From positions 98,998 through 152,854 of the forward strand of contig JAPPLD010000029.1 in assembly GCA_028819565.1 (NCBI GenBank): 53,857 bases of DNA, read 5' to 3'. The stretch is from Gammaproteobacteria bacterium. Lineage in GTDB: Bacteria; Pseudomonadota; Gammaproteobacteria; Poriferisulfidales; Poriferisulfidaceae. Shown here in pieces: positions 26,909-36,257 of the stretch; position 1 is the first letter of the stretch; every line of letters starts with the position of its first letter. The notes beneath the pieces were generated by a model. It did not search any database and was not told where the DNA came from. It was given only the letters and a program-made list of their open reading frames with translations. The translations under genes were made by a program, and so were the position numbers.

Positions 26909-27310
26909 TCAGGCGTCACGCTGCCAGACCCGGTCGGCACCCGCGTAGATTTCCCTGATTTCCATCAGAACCGCACCGCGCCCAGGGTAGGAGTCGTCCA
27001 GCCAGCCGTGCTTCATCGCTTCGAATACCGGTCCGTCCGCATGGTAGGACAGCGGCCCTTTCAACTGGTAAGCGCGTCGGGGCTGGGCCAAAAAGACCAA
27101 AGCGCCTGGACTGCCCGCATCAATATTGGCCCGGGTCTTGCTCATGGCATTGTCCGCCACAACTAACCGGGCTTCATCGGTCAAGTTCATGCAAAGCACC
27201 CAGATCACGTTCGGTGTGCCATCCGGACCAGTTGTGGCCAGAGTGGCCAGCGGCTCTCGTTCTTCCCACGCCTGAAGGAAGTCTGCCGGGAACGGAGGTG
27301 TGGAATTCAC
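26909..27310 (-). CDS. Pyridoxamine 5'-phosphate oxidase-like flavin-binding protein
   Basis: This 133-residue protein has a PNPOx-like split beta-barrel: REPLATLATTGPDGTPNVIWV (about 18-38), then DNAMSKTRANI (about 53-63) and a C-terminal IREIYAGADRVW strand. Such proteins bind FMN, F420 or haem; the reaction cannot be told from sequence. It overlaps the pdxA stop by 4 bp and precedes rsmA by 3 nt, so it is part of the operon. This is not a usual member of the cluster. The link to pdxA (PLP synthesis) is suggestive, but the protein is much shorter than true PdxH (about 215 residues). Confidence 0.75.
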   Translation of the reverse strand: MNSTPPFPADFLQAWEEREPLATLATTGPDGTPNVIWVLCMNLTDEARLVVADNAMSKTRANIDAGSPGALVFLAQPRRAYQLKGPLSYHADGPVFEAMKHGWLDDSYPGRGAVLMEIREIYAGADRVWQRDA

Positions 27311-28293
27311 GCCGCTTCCGCCCAGTGACGAGCGGCACGTACCTGCTGCGCCGCACAGTCGATGGCCTCGAACAGACTGCCCGGATCGGCCCGACCGGTT
27401 CCCGCGAGATCCAAAGCAGTGCCATGATCAACCGAAGTGCGCACGTATGGCAACCCCAGAGTCACGTTCACGGCCCGCCCGAACCCGAGTGTCTTGAGCA
27501 CCGGCAACCCTTGATCGTGGTACATGGCGAGAAACGCATCGATTCCTTCCCGTTCGACGAAAGCGGTATCCGCAGAAACGGGTCCTTCCACCTGATGGCC
27601 GCGCTGGCAGAATGCCTCGACGGTCGGTGCAATGACTTCCTGTTCTTCGCGACCGAAATGCCCGCCTTCACCAGCATGAGGGTTGAGCCCCAGTACGCGA
27701 ATCTTTGGCTGCGCCAAGCCGAATCTCGATTGAAGCCCGGCAACCAGAATTTCCAAGATGCCGACGAGGCGTTTCCGGGTCACGGCCCCCGGCACCTCAG
27801 CCAGCGGGAGATGCGTGGTGACCAACGCGACACGCAGCGACCCCGCGACCAGCAGCATGACCGGTTCACTGTTCGCCTGCTCGGCCAGGTATTCCGTGTG
27901 GCCCCGGAATGGAAGGCCCGCCGCCAGCAAGGCGCTTTTCTGCACCGGCCCGGTTACCAGCGCATCGAATGTCCCGTCCAGGCAAGCCTGCCCGGCTTCA
28001 GTGATACTTTCCAGGACGTACGAAGCAAATCGCGCCTCGGCGACTCCCGGTCGGGCCTGACCCTGCATTGGAATGGGGCGAACTTCCAGCGCATCCGGCG
28101 GTGGGGCAGCATTCGGGCGATACTCCACGATTTGAACCGCTTGTCCAAGCTCTTTGGCGCGCTGCCTGAGAAGATCTGGATCCGCAAACACGACGCAGCG
28201 CGAGGGATTTTCTCTTTGCGCCAATGCCAGCAATAGGTCCGGTCCGATTCCGCCGGGCTCGCCCGCGGTCACTGCCATGCGCAGTTCAGACAC
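27307..28293 (-). CDS. pdxA: 4-hydroxythreonine-4-phosphate dehydrogenase PdxA
   Basis: PdxA oxidises 4-phosphohydroxy-L-threonine in the DXP-dependent PLP pathway. The 328-residue protein starts with the signature AVTAGEPGGIGPDLLLAL (about 7-24) and contains GHTEYLAE (metal-binding His, about 131-138), the second conserved His in TTHLPL, and the C-terminal MYHDQGLPVLKTLGF (about 258-272). The length is typical. It overlaps surA by 8 bp and the PNPOx-like gene by 4 bp. Confidence 0.96.
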   Translation of the reverse strand: MSELRMAVTAGEPGGIGPDLLLALAQRENPSRCVVFADPDLLRQRAKELGQAVQIVEYRPNAAPPPDALEVRPIPMQGQARPGVAEARFASYVLESITEAGQACLDGTFDALVTGPVQKSALLAAGLPFRGHTEYLAEQANSEPVMLLVAGSLRVALVTTHLPLAEVPGAVTRKRLVGILEILVAGLQSRFGLAQPKIRVLGLNPHAGEGGHFGREEQEVIAPTVEAFCQRGHQVEGPVSADTAFVEREGIDAFLAMYHDQGLPVLKTLGFGRAVNVTLGLPYVRTSVDHGTALDLAGTGRADPGSLFEAIDCAAQQVRAARHWAEAA

Positions 28294-29575
28294 CCTGCTC
28301 CTCGGTCATGTAGCGGACATAGGAATTGTTCAACATTCGCCGAAGCCAGATCTCGATCTCGTCGTTGACCCGCGAGCGGGCAAGGTGGTTCAGTGCGCGC
28401 GTTCGTAAAGTCGATTCGGTTTCGTCCACTCGGCGGCGCTCCAAAACCTGGACGATATGCCAACCGAACGAAGTCTGGAACGGTTCACTTATCTCGTTGA
28501 TTTCCAATCGATTTATTCGTTCCTCAAAATAAGGGTCCAGCATCCCTGGCGAAGTCCATCCCAAGTTTCCCCCATCTGCGGCCGAGGCGATGTCGTCTGA
28601 GCGTGAACGGGCCAGATCCTCGAAATGGTCGCCCCCTTCGATTCGGTCTTTCAGCGTATCGAGCTGGGCGAGTGCTTCCCTGTTGTCAACGAGGGCATTG
28701 GTGCGAATCAGGATGTGACGTGAACGGGTCTGATTCACCATGACTTGTTCCCCGCCTTCCTTGTCCGCCAGATAGAACAAGTGAAAGCCGCTGGGACTTC
28801 GGAGCGGATCCGTCACTTCCCCGATTTCCAGCTTGACAATCGCATCCGCGGCGAAACCCGGCAGTTCCGCCTCAACTCGCCAGCCGAGATCACCTCCGCT
28901 GAGGGCATTGCGGCCATCCGATTCGGTCAGGGCAAGGCTGGTGAAGCTCTCTCCACCACGAACCCGCCCGGCTAAAGCCTGAACCTTGGCCTGAATCTGC
29001 ATCTGCTCCTCAAGGGTCATCTGCCTTGAAGCTGTAACCAGTATGTGATTCAACCGGTATCGGTTATCGGTCTGGAGGCGGTCTGAATGCAGCCGGAGAA
29101 AATTATTTATCTCGTCTTCGGTCACGCGAACCAGGCGGCGAGACTCGATCTGCTGCACGTGCTGAGTCAGCAATTGTTCGTGAAGATAGCTGTAAAAGCT
29201 TTCGAAGCGGATTCCTTCTCGTTCAATCTGCCGCTGGAATTGGCGAGGATCCATTCCGTTGCGTGTTGCCATTGTCTGGATTTCCTTCAGCACTGCGTCA
29301 GGAGGCAGGGAAATCCTGCGCTTCTCGGCAAACTGTATCTGTAACCGAGCCACCACCATGTATTCCAGAACCTGAGCCATCAACTCGCTCTGCGGCGGCA
29401 TCGGCATCCCGCCTTGCTGAATCTGTTTCCCGATGATCCTGACGCGCTCTTCAAGCTCCGATTGGGTGATGATGTCTTCCTCAACCACCACCACGACTTG
29501 ATCCAGAAGTTCTGCCGTCGCGATCCCGGCACTCAAAGCCAGAACCACGGCCGTACAGCGGATCAATGTGACCAC
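28286..29575 (-). CDS. surA: Periplasmic chaperone/peptidyl-prolyl isomerase SurA
   Basis: SurA chaperones outer-membrane proteins, including LptD. The 429-residue protein has a signal peptide (about 1-21, VVLALSAGIATA before ELLDQ). The SurA N-domain follows, then two parvulin PpiC domains (about 170-270, and 280-380 with SRHILIRTNALV and GGNLGWTSPG), and a short C-terminal helix. The length matches E. coli (428). The start is a GTG overlapping lptD by 13 bp. Confidence 0.95.
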   Translation of the reverse strand: MVTLIRCTAVVLALSAGIATAELLDQVVVVVEEDIITQSELEERVRIIGKQIQQGGMPMPPQSELMAQVLEYMVVARLQIQFAEKRRISLPPDAVLKEIQTMATRNGMDPRQFQRQIEREGIRFESFYSYLHEQLLTQHVQQIESRRLVRVTEDEINNFLRLHSDRLQTDNRYRLNHILVTASRQMTLEEQMQIQAKVQALAGRVRGGESFTSLALTESDGRNALSGGDLGWRVEAELPGFAADAIVKLEIGEVTDPLRSPSGFHLFYLADKEGGEQVMVNQTRSRHILIRTNALVDNREALAQLDTLKDRIEGGDHFEDLARSRSDDIASAADGGNLGWTSPGMLDPYFEERINRLEINEISEPFQTSFGWHIVQVLERRRVDETESTLRTRALNHLARSRVNDEIEIWLRRMLNNSYVRYMTEEQGV

Positions 29576-31845
29576 GCCGGCTCCCCATCCAGTTCCCGAT
29601 GCATGCGAGCCGTAATATCTTCGCCAAATCCTGCCAAACCATGGAAACGAACCTGCAGCATTATGCGGTTCTCATACTCCTCGCCCGGCAGCCCTGACTC
29701 GCGCCGCACTTTCCATGCGCCAATGCCAACCGTCATGCAGCACCCCCGGTATTCCAAGGCGGACAGCAGTTCCAGGTCGCGGCCTTCGCGCAAGTCGTAG
29801 CGGTACCGCGCGGCCAGTTGCCAGTTTTGACCCAATGGCAGCAACGCCTGTACGTCCGCCTGCTCCAACGCTGGCTCCCCGATATACTCCACGTCTCCGG
29901 CTCGGCGAATGTACCGGGCCTGAAAGCGTTCGTCGTTTTTGCCGTCCCAACCGATCATGTGGGAGGCCCAAGTAGTGTCGTTGCCTTCTCGGCCCGGATC
30001 GTAGCGCAGCGCGGAGCGGATTTGAAGCTGCGGCACCGGTCGCCACTCCACCTGCGCGGCCCAGGCGGACTTCGAGTTGTCGCCCTCGCCTCCCTTGATT
30101 AGGCCACCCGGCGAGCGGAAATACCAGATCCGCCCGACTTGCGCCCGCAACTTGAGATAACCGGAAACCGGGTCGATTACCCGTGTCGTAAGCCCGGTTG
30201 CCACGAGATCGGCGCCGCCAATCCGGTCGCGCCCGGCAGCCCGGGCGCCTCGAAACAGAGCATCGTAATCAAGCTCAAATCTCCGGGAGTCGAAGTCTGG
30301 AATGCCTGCATGGTCGCGGCGCTGGCGGTTAAGGTAGAAGACCTGCGGCTCCAGCGTCTGCAGAGCACCATTCTCCAGTTGCCGCTCGAAGCGCATCCGG
30401 CCATCGATGCTGAAAATCGGCAGGGTCCGGCTTGGTGTCCGATCCAGTTTCTCGTCCATATTTGTCGCCGCCTTTTTCCTTGCGTTGGAGTAATCCAGAT
30501 CGTACTGCGTGTGACGCCACTGCAGGCGAGATGTCACCTGCCATCCGGCCCCGGAGAAACCCCGTGAAATCGTCAGTCCTGCATCGTAGCGCTCGCCCTC
30601 GACATGCCGCGCATCCAAGTCGCCTTCAAATACATCCACCGCGTCCAGATTGCCTCTGAACACGTCCACCGCCAACATCGGCGACAAGACCAGTCCAGTC
30701 GACGGTACGCGAAAAGAGCCCGCAGCGCGCACCTGAGGCAACCGATCCCACTGTTCGCTCCGGCCTTTGAGCGGATCGCTCCCGGTCATGGCAGCACTGA
30801 CGGTCCAGTTGTCGGAACGCCAGGCCACGCGGGCCTCCTGGCGCAGCCGGGTCGTCGACAGGCCGTGAATACCCGAGCTGAAGTCCTCCAGGTAGGCGCC
30901 ATCGGACACGTTCGTGTAGTTCACTTGGTAATCCCATCCGTTCGGGCGGACCGCGTTGTGCCGCCAATGCAACAGGTAGCGGTCGTCGTCCGATTCGTTG
31001 TCGCTCAGGTATTCGGTGCTGACTGTGCCAGCCCCGTGGTGCGTCCGGTAGCGACCACTCGGCTTGATCTGGAAACCCCGCCTGCCCATGTACCGGGCCG
31101 ACAGCACTGCATCGTAGTGCGGGGCAAGGTTGAAATAGTACGGCAGTTCCAGCGAGTAACCCAGATCGTCGGAAGTCCCGATTTGCGGCATCAGCCAGCC
31201 GCTTTTCCGCGCATTGCCGACCGGGAAGCCAACCCAGGGCAACGTCATCACAGGCACCGAGCCTACCCGGAGCACGGCATTGCGCGCCTCGCCCTGCCCC
31301 TCGTTCGGATCAATTCTGATGTTTTCCGCCTTCAGGCTCCAGGCTGGATTTTCCAACGCACAAGTCGAATAACTTGTCCCGTCAGCCTCCAGTACGCCGT
31401 CCGGTGTCCGGGTCAACTTCTGAGCCTGGCCTGTCGCACCACTGCTCAGACGGTAGCGGGCATTGGTGGCTTCCGCTCGATTTTGCCCATATTCCAATTC
31501 CGCCTGCTCGGCCTCCAGCGCCACTCCCGGCCCGCTCATGCGAACCCCGCTGCTGAAGGAAGCACGTTCCTGTTCCTGGTTAATCACCACGGTGTCTGCG
31601 CTGGCATGCAAGGCGCCGTGGCGTACCCGGACGTCCGAACTCAATTCAACCCGGTCGCCCTCGCGCTTCATCTGCCCAGCTTCCAGTTCGAGCTCTCCGT
31701 CTCCACCAGCCTCCGCGCCGATTTCCATCGGTCCGCAGTGCGCCGGTTGCAGCGGTTCTGGAAGCGGCAGAGAATCTTGGGCTCCCGCTCCTGCAAGCCA
31801 AGCCCCCAAGGTCAAAGAAAGCAGGATGCGGTGGAAAATCAGCAT
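29563..31845 (-). CDS. lptD: LPS-assembly protein LptD
   Basis: LptD forms the outer-membrane barrel that inserts LPS, with LptE as a plug. The 760-residue protein has a signal peptide (LLSLTLGAWLAGAGA, cleavage near 22). The N-terminal LptA-like beta-jellyroll (about 60-190) is followed by a large barrel. The four disulfide cysteines are present: one near the N-terminus (QPAHCGP), one in YSTCALENP and the pair in YRGCCMTVG near the C-terminus. It heads the operon lptD-surA-pdxA. A GAGG lies about 11 nt before the ATG. Confidence 0.95.
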   Translation of the reverse strand: MLIFHRILLSLTLGAWLAGAGAQDSLPLPEPLQPAHCGPMEIGAEAGGDGELELEAGQMKREGDRVELSSDVRVRHGALHASADTVVINQEQERASFSSGVRMSGPGVALEAEQAELEYGQNRAEATNARYRLSSGATGQAQKLTRTPDGVLEADGTSYSTCALENPAWSLKAENIRIDPNEGQGEARNAVLRVGSVPVMTLPWVGFPVGNARKSGWLMPQIGTSDDLGYSLELPYYFNLAPHYDAVLSARYMGRRGFQIKPSGRYRTHHGAGTVSTEYLSDNESDDDRYLLHWRHNAVRPNGWDYQVNYTNVSDGAYLEDFSSGIHGLSTTRLRQEARVAWRSDNWTVSAAMTGSDPLKGRSEQWDRLPQVRAAGSFRVPSTGLVLSPMLAVDVFRGNLDAVDVFEGDLDARHVEGERYDAGLTISRGFSGAGWQVTSRLQWRHTQYDLDYSNARKKAATNMDEKLDRTPSRTLPIFSIDGRMRFERQLENGALQTLEPQVFYLNRQRRDHAGIPDFDSRRFELDYDALFRGARAAGRDRIGGADLVATGLTTRVIDPVSGYLKLRAQVGRIWYFRSPGGLIKGGEGDNSKSAWAAQVEWRPVPQLQIRSALRYDPGREGNDTTWASHMIGWDGKNDERFQARYIRRAGDVEYIGEPALEQADVQALLPLGQNWQLAARYRYDLREGRDLELLSALEYRGCCMTVGIGAWKVRRESGLPGEEYENRIMLQVRFHGLAGFGEDITARMHRELDGEPAWSH

Positions 31846-31881
31846 AGAAACAACCTCGCGGTTCGATGCCGCAGATAGTGT

Positions 31882-31887
31882 ATTCTA
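31882..31887 (-). promoter_or_regulatory. -10 element of the lptD operon
   Basis: TAGAAT on the minus strand lies 36 nt upstream of the lptD ATG, giving a leader of about 30 nt that contains a GAGG. No good -35 is visible. The 69 nt between lptD and the divergent RND operon hold both promoters. Confidence 0.4.
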
Positions 31888-31914
31888 CTGTCTGCCCTGA
31901 AACCCGACCTCATC

Positions 31915-33129
31915 GTGCCTCCCCTCGCACCCTCCGACAATTCGCATAGCCGATTGCGCCGATTTTTTCCATCGAGGCGGCAAGGACTGTGGTCAATAGG
32001 CATCCTCGGCCTGTTCGGCTTCACGGCCTACGCTTTGGTTGCCACCGCGCCGCAGCCGGAAGCAGTCCTGACCGACCTGCCAAGCCTCACAGTGGAGGCG
32101 TACACGGTGGTGCGGAAGGACATTGCGCCGCATGCCACTTTTACGGGCCGTTTGCAACCGCGCCGCAGCGCGGCACTGCGCTTTGAAGTCTCGGGCCAGT
32201 TGCTGCATCGCGCGGCCGAGCCCGGGATAACCGTTTCCGCCGGCGACACGCTACTGATTCTCGACGACAGGGATTTCAAAGACCGGGTGCGCACCGCCGA
32301 GGCGGAATTGCGCCTGGAGGAAAGCAGCATCGAGCGGGACCGGATCCAGCTGGAACAGGCGGCCCGGCATCGCGAATTGCAGCGGGAGGAAGTTACACGT
32401 CATACACGGCTCGGCGAGCGTTCGCTGCTCTCGCAGTCTTCGCTCAACGCCGCCGAACAGAAGCTCACCGAACTAGAATCGCGGGTGGCCGAGCTGACGC
32501 ACTCGGTCGAGACGGGCGGACAGCGCCTCGCGTTGAAGCAAGCGAAATTCGACCAGGCCCGCCGGGACCTTGCCCGAACCCGGCTGACCGCACCCTTCGA
32601 CGGACGCGTCAACACCGTGCTCGCCGAAGTCGGCGACCGCATTACCGGCGACCAGACGGTGGCCTCCGTGGTCGATATGACGGAACTGGACTTCTACGTG
32701 GAAGTCGACGGCGCCACCGCCCTTGCGCTGGAACTCAACCAGGAAGTCACGGTGAAAACCGGAGAGGAAGAACACCCCGGCATTCTGGTCGCCCTGCAGA
32801 CCGATCCGGACCCGCGCACCTTCACGCATGCAGTTCGCATCCGGATCCCTGGCGACCGTGCCGCCCCGGGACAATTGGCTGTCGCCCGGCTACCATTACC
32901 GGTCATCCGAAATGCGCTGGTAGTGCCTGTGGAGGCTCTGCGAGTGGATGCGGCCGGCCAAGCCGTGTTCCGTATCGAGGGGCAGTCGCTGCAGCGTGTC
33001 GCGGTTACGCCCGGACCTCGCGTCGGATCCTGGCAGGTGATCGAATCGGAGTTGGAGGAGGGGAACCGTATCGTCGCTCGTGACGCTGCGGCCATGGATA
33101 CCCGGCGTCCCATCCGCGTGCGCGAATAG
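31915..33129 (+). CDS. RND efflux periplasmic adaptor (HlyD/MFP family)
   Basis: The 404-residue protein is a membrane-fusion protein that links an RND pump to an outer-membrane channel. A hydrophobic segment (about 24-43) anchors it in the inner membrane. The lipoyl/barrel-sandwich halves are at about 62-110 (ATFTGRLQPRRSAALRFEVSG) and 215-245 (TRLTAPFDGRVN). A coiled-coil hairpin covers about 115-210. The C-terminal domains contain the conserved VPVEAL stretch. The start (GTG at 31915) is not well supported by a Shine-Dalgarno. It is followed after 5 nt by the permease gene; no TolC-type gene is in the window. Confidence 0.88.
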   Translation: MPPLAPSDNSHSRLRRFFPSRRQGLWSIGILGLFGFTAYALVATAPQPEAVLTDLPSLTVEAYTVVRKDIAPHATFTGRLQPRRSAALRFEVSGQLLHRAAEPGITVSAGDTLLILDDRDFKDRVRTAEAELRLEESSIERDRIQLEQAARHRELQREEVTRHTRLGERSLLSQSSLNAAEQKLTELESRVAELTHSVETGGQRLALKQAKFDQARRDLARTRLTAPFDGRVNTVLAEVGDRITGDQTVASVVDMTELDFYVEVDGATALALELNQEVTVKTGEEEHPGILVALQTDPDPRTFTHAVRIRIPGDRAAPGQLAVARLPLPVIRNALVVPVEALRVDAAGQAVFRIEGQSLQRVAVTPGPRVGSWQVIESELEEGNRIVARDAAAMDTRRPIRVRE

Positions 33130-33134
33130 ATGTC

Positions 33135-36100
33135 GTGATTCGTTTCTCGCTGCACAACCCGCTGCTGGTTAACCTGGTGCTGGTGCTGGTGTTGGTGCTG
33201 GGCTTGCTGGCCTGGCATTCCATGCCGCAGGAGGTGTTCCCCACCTTCGACCGCGACATCCTTCAGGTTCGCACCACCTTCGAGGGCGCCTCGCCGGAAG
33301 AGGTCGAACGCCAGATCACCATCCCGATCGAAGAAGCCCTAGATTTTCTCGTCGACATCGATTCCGTCACTTCACGCTCACAGGAAGGCCTGTCCACCAT
33401 CCAGTACAAGCTGCTGGAGGGAGCAGACCCGGATGAACTGCTGCGCGAGATGCGGACCGAGATTGATGCCATCGAGGATTTTCCGGAAGATGCCGATATA
33501 CCGCAGGTCAGCCGGCTCAAGCATCTGATCCCGGTGATCAGCATCGCCCTGCACGGTGAAGCGCCAATGTCGCTGATGTACGACGTGGCCGACGAACTGC
33601 GTCGGAACCTGCAGCAGATCCCCGGGGTTTCCGGCGTCGGCGTGACCGGCAAGCGGGACTGGGAGATGTGGGTGGAGCTGGACCCGAACGAACTGGCTGC
33701 GCGCGGGGTGACTTTGGCCGAGATCACTGCGGCGTTGCGCGGCAACCTGCGTGATACGCCAAGCGGCATTATCCGCAGCACTGAAGGCGAGATCTTGTTG
33801 CGCGGTATGGGTGCGGAAAGCGTCGAGGCGATCGGGGAAGTCGTGGTGCGGCACAACGCGCAAGGCGGCCAGTTGCGGATTCGCGACTTGGGTCAAGTCT
33901 CCATGCAACTGGAAGAACCGATCACCATGGGTCGATTCAACGGGATGCCGGCCGTCAACATGACGATTTCCAAGAGCGCCCATGCCTCCACCTACGAGGT
34001 GACCACCCGGGTCCGTGAGGAGATTGCGCAGTTTGTACCGCCCGAGGGCGTGCAAGCCAGTTTCTTCATGGACATGTCCCGGTTGATCGAAACCCGCATC
34101 AACACCGTCCAGGCTTCCGGCATGGTGGCGCTGGTGTTGCTACTTTTCTCGCTGTATTTCCTCCTCAACTTCCGGCTGGCTTTGATTACCGCGATGGGGA
34201 TTCCGGTCGCCATGCTGACCGCCGTCATCGTGATGGCGCTGCTCGGGTACAGCATCAACATGGTCAGCATGTTCGCGTTTCTGGTTGTGCTCGGGCTGGT
34301 CGTGGACGATGCCATCATCATCTCTGAAAACACCCACCGCCACATGGAGGAAGGAATGGAAGCGCACGAGGCCGCCTATATTGGCGCGCGAGAAGTCATG
34401 TGGCCGGTGCTGGCTTCGATCTTCACCACCATTGCGGCGTTTCTCCCCCTGCTCGGCGTCTCCGGCGTCCTGGGCAAGTTCATCGAGGTGATCCCCGTGG
34501 TCGTGGTCGCGGCGCTGGCTGGCTCCCTGTTGGAAGCTTTCCTGATCCTGCCCTCGCACGCCGCAGAAATCCTGAAGCTTCGGCATACCGAACACAACAC
34601 GGAGCGTTGGCACGCTTTCCTTGACCGCTACCGTTCCCTGCTCAAGTGGAGCGTTCAGAACCGCTACCTGATCGCCAGTGCCACGATCGGCGTACTTGTC
34701 ATCACGCTGGCCTTCATGTTCACCCGAATGCCTTACACCCAGTTCGATGATGTAGAAAGCAACCGGTTCCTCATCAACATCGAGGGCCCGAACACCTACG
34801 GTCTTGCCGACTCCGACGCGCTGGCTGAGCGTGTCGAAAACGTCATCTACGAAGTCGTCGAACCACATGAACTGAAGAGTTTGCAAACCAATGTCGGGGT
34901 AAACATGATCGGCTTCGACCAATATGCGGTCAGCAGCCACTACGTGCAGATCAGCGTCAACCTGACCGACCCGGCTCCCGATGGCTGGATCGAGGCCTAC
35001 ATCTCCCCCCTGATCAACATGAAATTCCGGAACCGAGGCGTGCGCGAACGTACGACCGAGGAGGTTCAAGCTGAAGTCCGGACAGCACTGAAAACGGTTC
35101 CGGGGATCCAGCGTATTGTTTTCCAGAGCGACCAGGCAGGTCCCGCTGGCGCCGACATCGAGGTCGGCGTTATCGGGCCGGACCTCGACCTGCTCCAGCA
35201 TCACGCCGAGCAGATCCGAAGCTACCTGGCCCGCCTCCCCGGCGTCAAAGACGTCCGGCACGACCTAGAGCCTGGGAAAATTGAATATCAATACGCCCTG
35301 AATTCACGCGGGCGGGAACTCGGCATCACCCAGACCGAACTCGGCACCGCCGTCCGCATGGGGTATCAGGGTGCCAAGGTGATCTACATCAGTCAAGGCG
35401 ACTTGCGCGTACCGGTTCGGGTTCTGTATCCGCACATGATGCGGTACGACTCTGCGGCTTTCGACCGCCTGCCCGTCACCACGGACAGCGGCACCGTCTA
35501 TCTCGACGAAGTGGCGGACATTACGACGACCCGGGGCCTGTCCACGGTGCGACGCCGCAACGCCGAGCGGATGGCGACCATCACGGCCGAGGTGGATCCG
35601 GCGATCACCTCACCGGGCGCTGTCTTGACGCTCCTGAACGATGAATTCGCCCACCGCTTCCAGTCCTTGAGCGACTACCAGATGATCTACTTGGGCGAGA
35701 AGCGCGAGACGGACATCGCGGTCGCCGACATGAAACGCGCCGCCTATGCGGCACTGGCGATTATCTTTTTCATCTTGGCCGCCTTATTCCGGTCTCTGCT
35801 TGACCCGCTGGTGGTGATCGCTGCGATCCCGTTCGCACTGATCGGAGTGGTGGTCGGCCATTACTTTGCCGGGATCCATTTGCAGTTTCTGTCGTTGATC
35901 GGCATGCTTGCGCTGGCCGGGGTCGTGGTCAATGACTCCCTGATCCTGATTAATTTCGTGAAGCAGCTTCGCCAGCGCGGCCATGAACGAATTGAAGCGG
36001 TGTTGCTCGGCAGCCGGGCACGGTTCCGCGCCATCCTGTTGACCACCGTCACCACCTTCTTCGGCGTGTCGCCGCTAATCTTCTTCGCGAGCGGGCAAAC

Positions 36101-36257
36101 CCGGTTTCTGGCACCGATGGCGATCAGCCTGGGAGTCGGGCTGGTGTTCGCTACCGTGTTAATCTTGTTGGTCCTTCCCTGCTTCTATCTGATCATGGAC
36201 GACTTCCGGCAATGGCTGGCCAGCCTGCGGGCTCGCTTTCAGAAGGTTCCCGCATGA
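33135..36257 (+). CDS. RND family efflux permease (AcrB/HAE1-like)
   Basis: The 1040-residue protein is a proton-driven RND transporter. It has TM1 at about 12-28, two large periplasmic loops (about 30-325 and 560-860) and two sets of TM helices. The TM4 motif GLVVDDAIIISENTHRHMEEG (about 388-408) carries the Asp pair of the proton relay. Drug, solvent or other substrates cannot be told. The start is a GTG. A CTGGTG repeat encodes the Leu/Val run of TM1. The stop overlaps the next gene by 4 bp (ATGA). Confidence 0.92.
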   Translation: MIRFSLHNPLLVNLVLVLVLVLGLLAWHSMPQEVFPTFDRDILQVRTTFEGASPEEVERQITIPIEEALDFLVDIDSVTSRSQEGLSTIQYKLLEGADPDELLREMRTEIDAIEDFPEDADIPQVSRLKHLIPVISIALHGEAPMSLMYDVADELRRNLQQIPGVSGVGVTGKRDWEMWVELDPNELAARGVTLAEITAALRGNLRDTPSGIIRSTEGEILLRGMGAESVEAIGEVVVRHNAQGGQLRIRDLGQVSMQLEEPITMGRFNGMPAVNMTISKSAHASTYEVTTRVREEIAQFVPPEGVQASFFMDMSRLIETRINTVQASGMVALVLLLFSLYFLLNFRLALITAMGIPVAMLTAVIVMALLGYSINMVSMFAFLVVLGLVVDDAIIISENTHRHMEEGMEAHEAAYIGAREVMWPVLASIFTTIAAFLPLLGVSGVLGKFIEVIPVVVVAALAGSLLEAFLILPSHAAEILKLRHTEHNTERWHAFLDRYRSLLKWSVQNRYLIASATIGVLVITLAFMFTRMPYTQFDDVESNRFLINIEGPNTYGLADSDALAERVENVIYEVVEPHELKSLQTNVGVNMIGFDQYAVSSHYVQISVNLTDPAPDGWIEAYISPLINMKFRNRGVRERTTEEVQAEVRTALKTVPGIQRIVFQSDQAGPAGADIEVGVIGPDLDLLQHHAEQIRSYLARLPGVKDVRHDLEPGKIEYQYALNSRGRELGITQTELGTAVRMGYQGAKVIYISQGDLRVPVRVLYPHMMRYDSAAFDRLPVTTDSGTVYLDEVADITTTRGLSTVRRRNAERMATITAEVDPAITSPGAVLTLLNDEFAHRFQSLSDYQMIYLGEKRETDIAVADMKRAAYAALAIIFFILAALFRSLLDPLVVIAAIPFALIGVVVGHYFAGIHLQFLSLIGMLALAGVVVNDSLILINFVKQLRQRGHERIEAVLLGSRARFRAILLTTVTTFFGVSPLIFFASGQTRFLAPMAISLGVGLVFATVLILLVLPCFYLIMDDFRQWLASLRARFQKVPA
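33174..33197 (+). repeat. CTGGTG hexanucleotide repeat in the RND permease
   Basis: Three perfect CTGGTG units and a fourth with one change (TTGGTG) are arranged in tandem and in frame. They encode alternating Leu and Val in the first transmembrane helix. Slippage would change the helix length by two residues without a frameshift. Confidence 0.6.

Noticed and set aside
30604-31878. A 424-codon plus-strand frame opposite lptD
   Set aside because: Antisense to lptD, and the composition (Arg/Pro/Ala/His) has no protein signature.
34140-35261. A 373-codon minus-strand frame inside the RND permease
   Set aside because: Antisense to a well-supported gene, with Asp/His/Gln-rich composition typical of a shadow frame.
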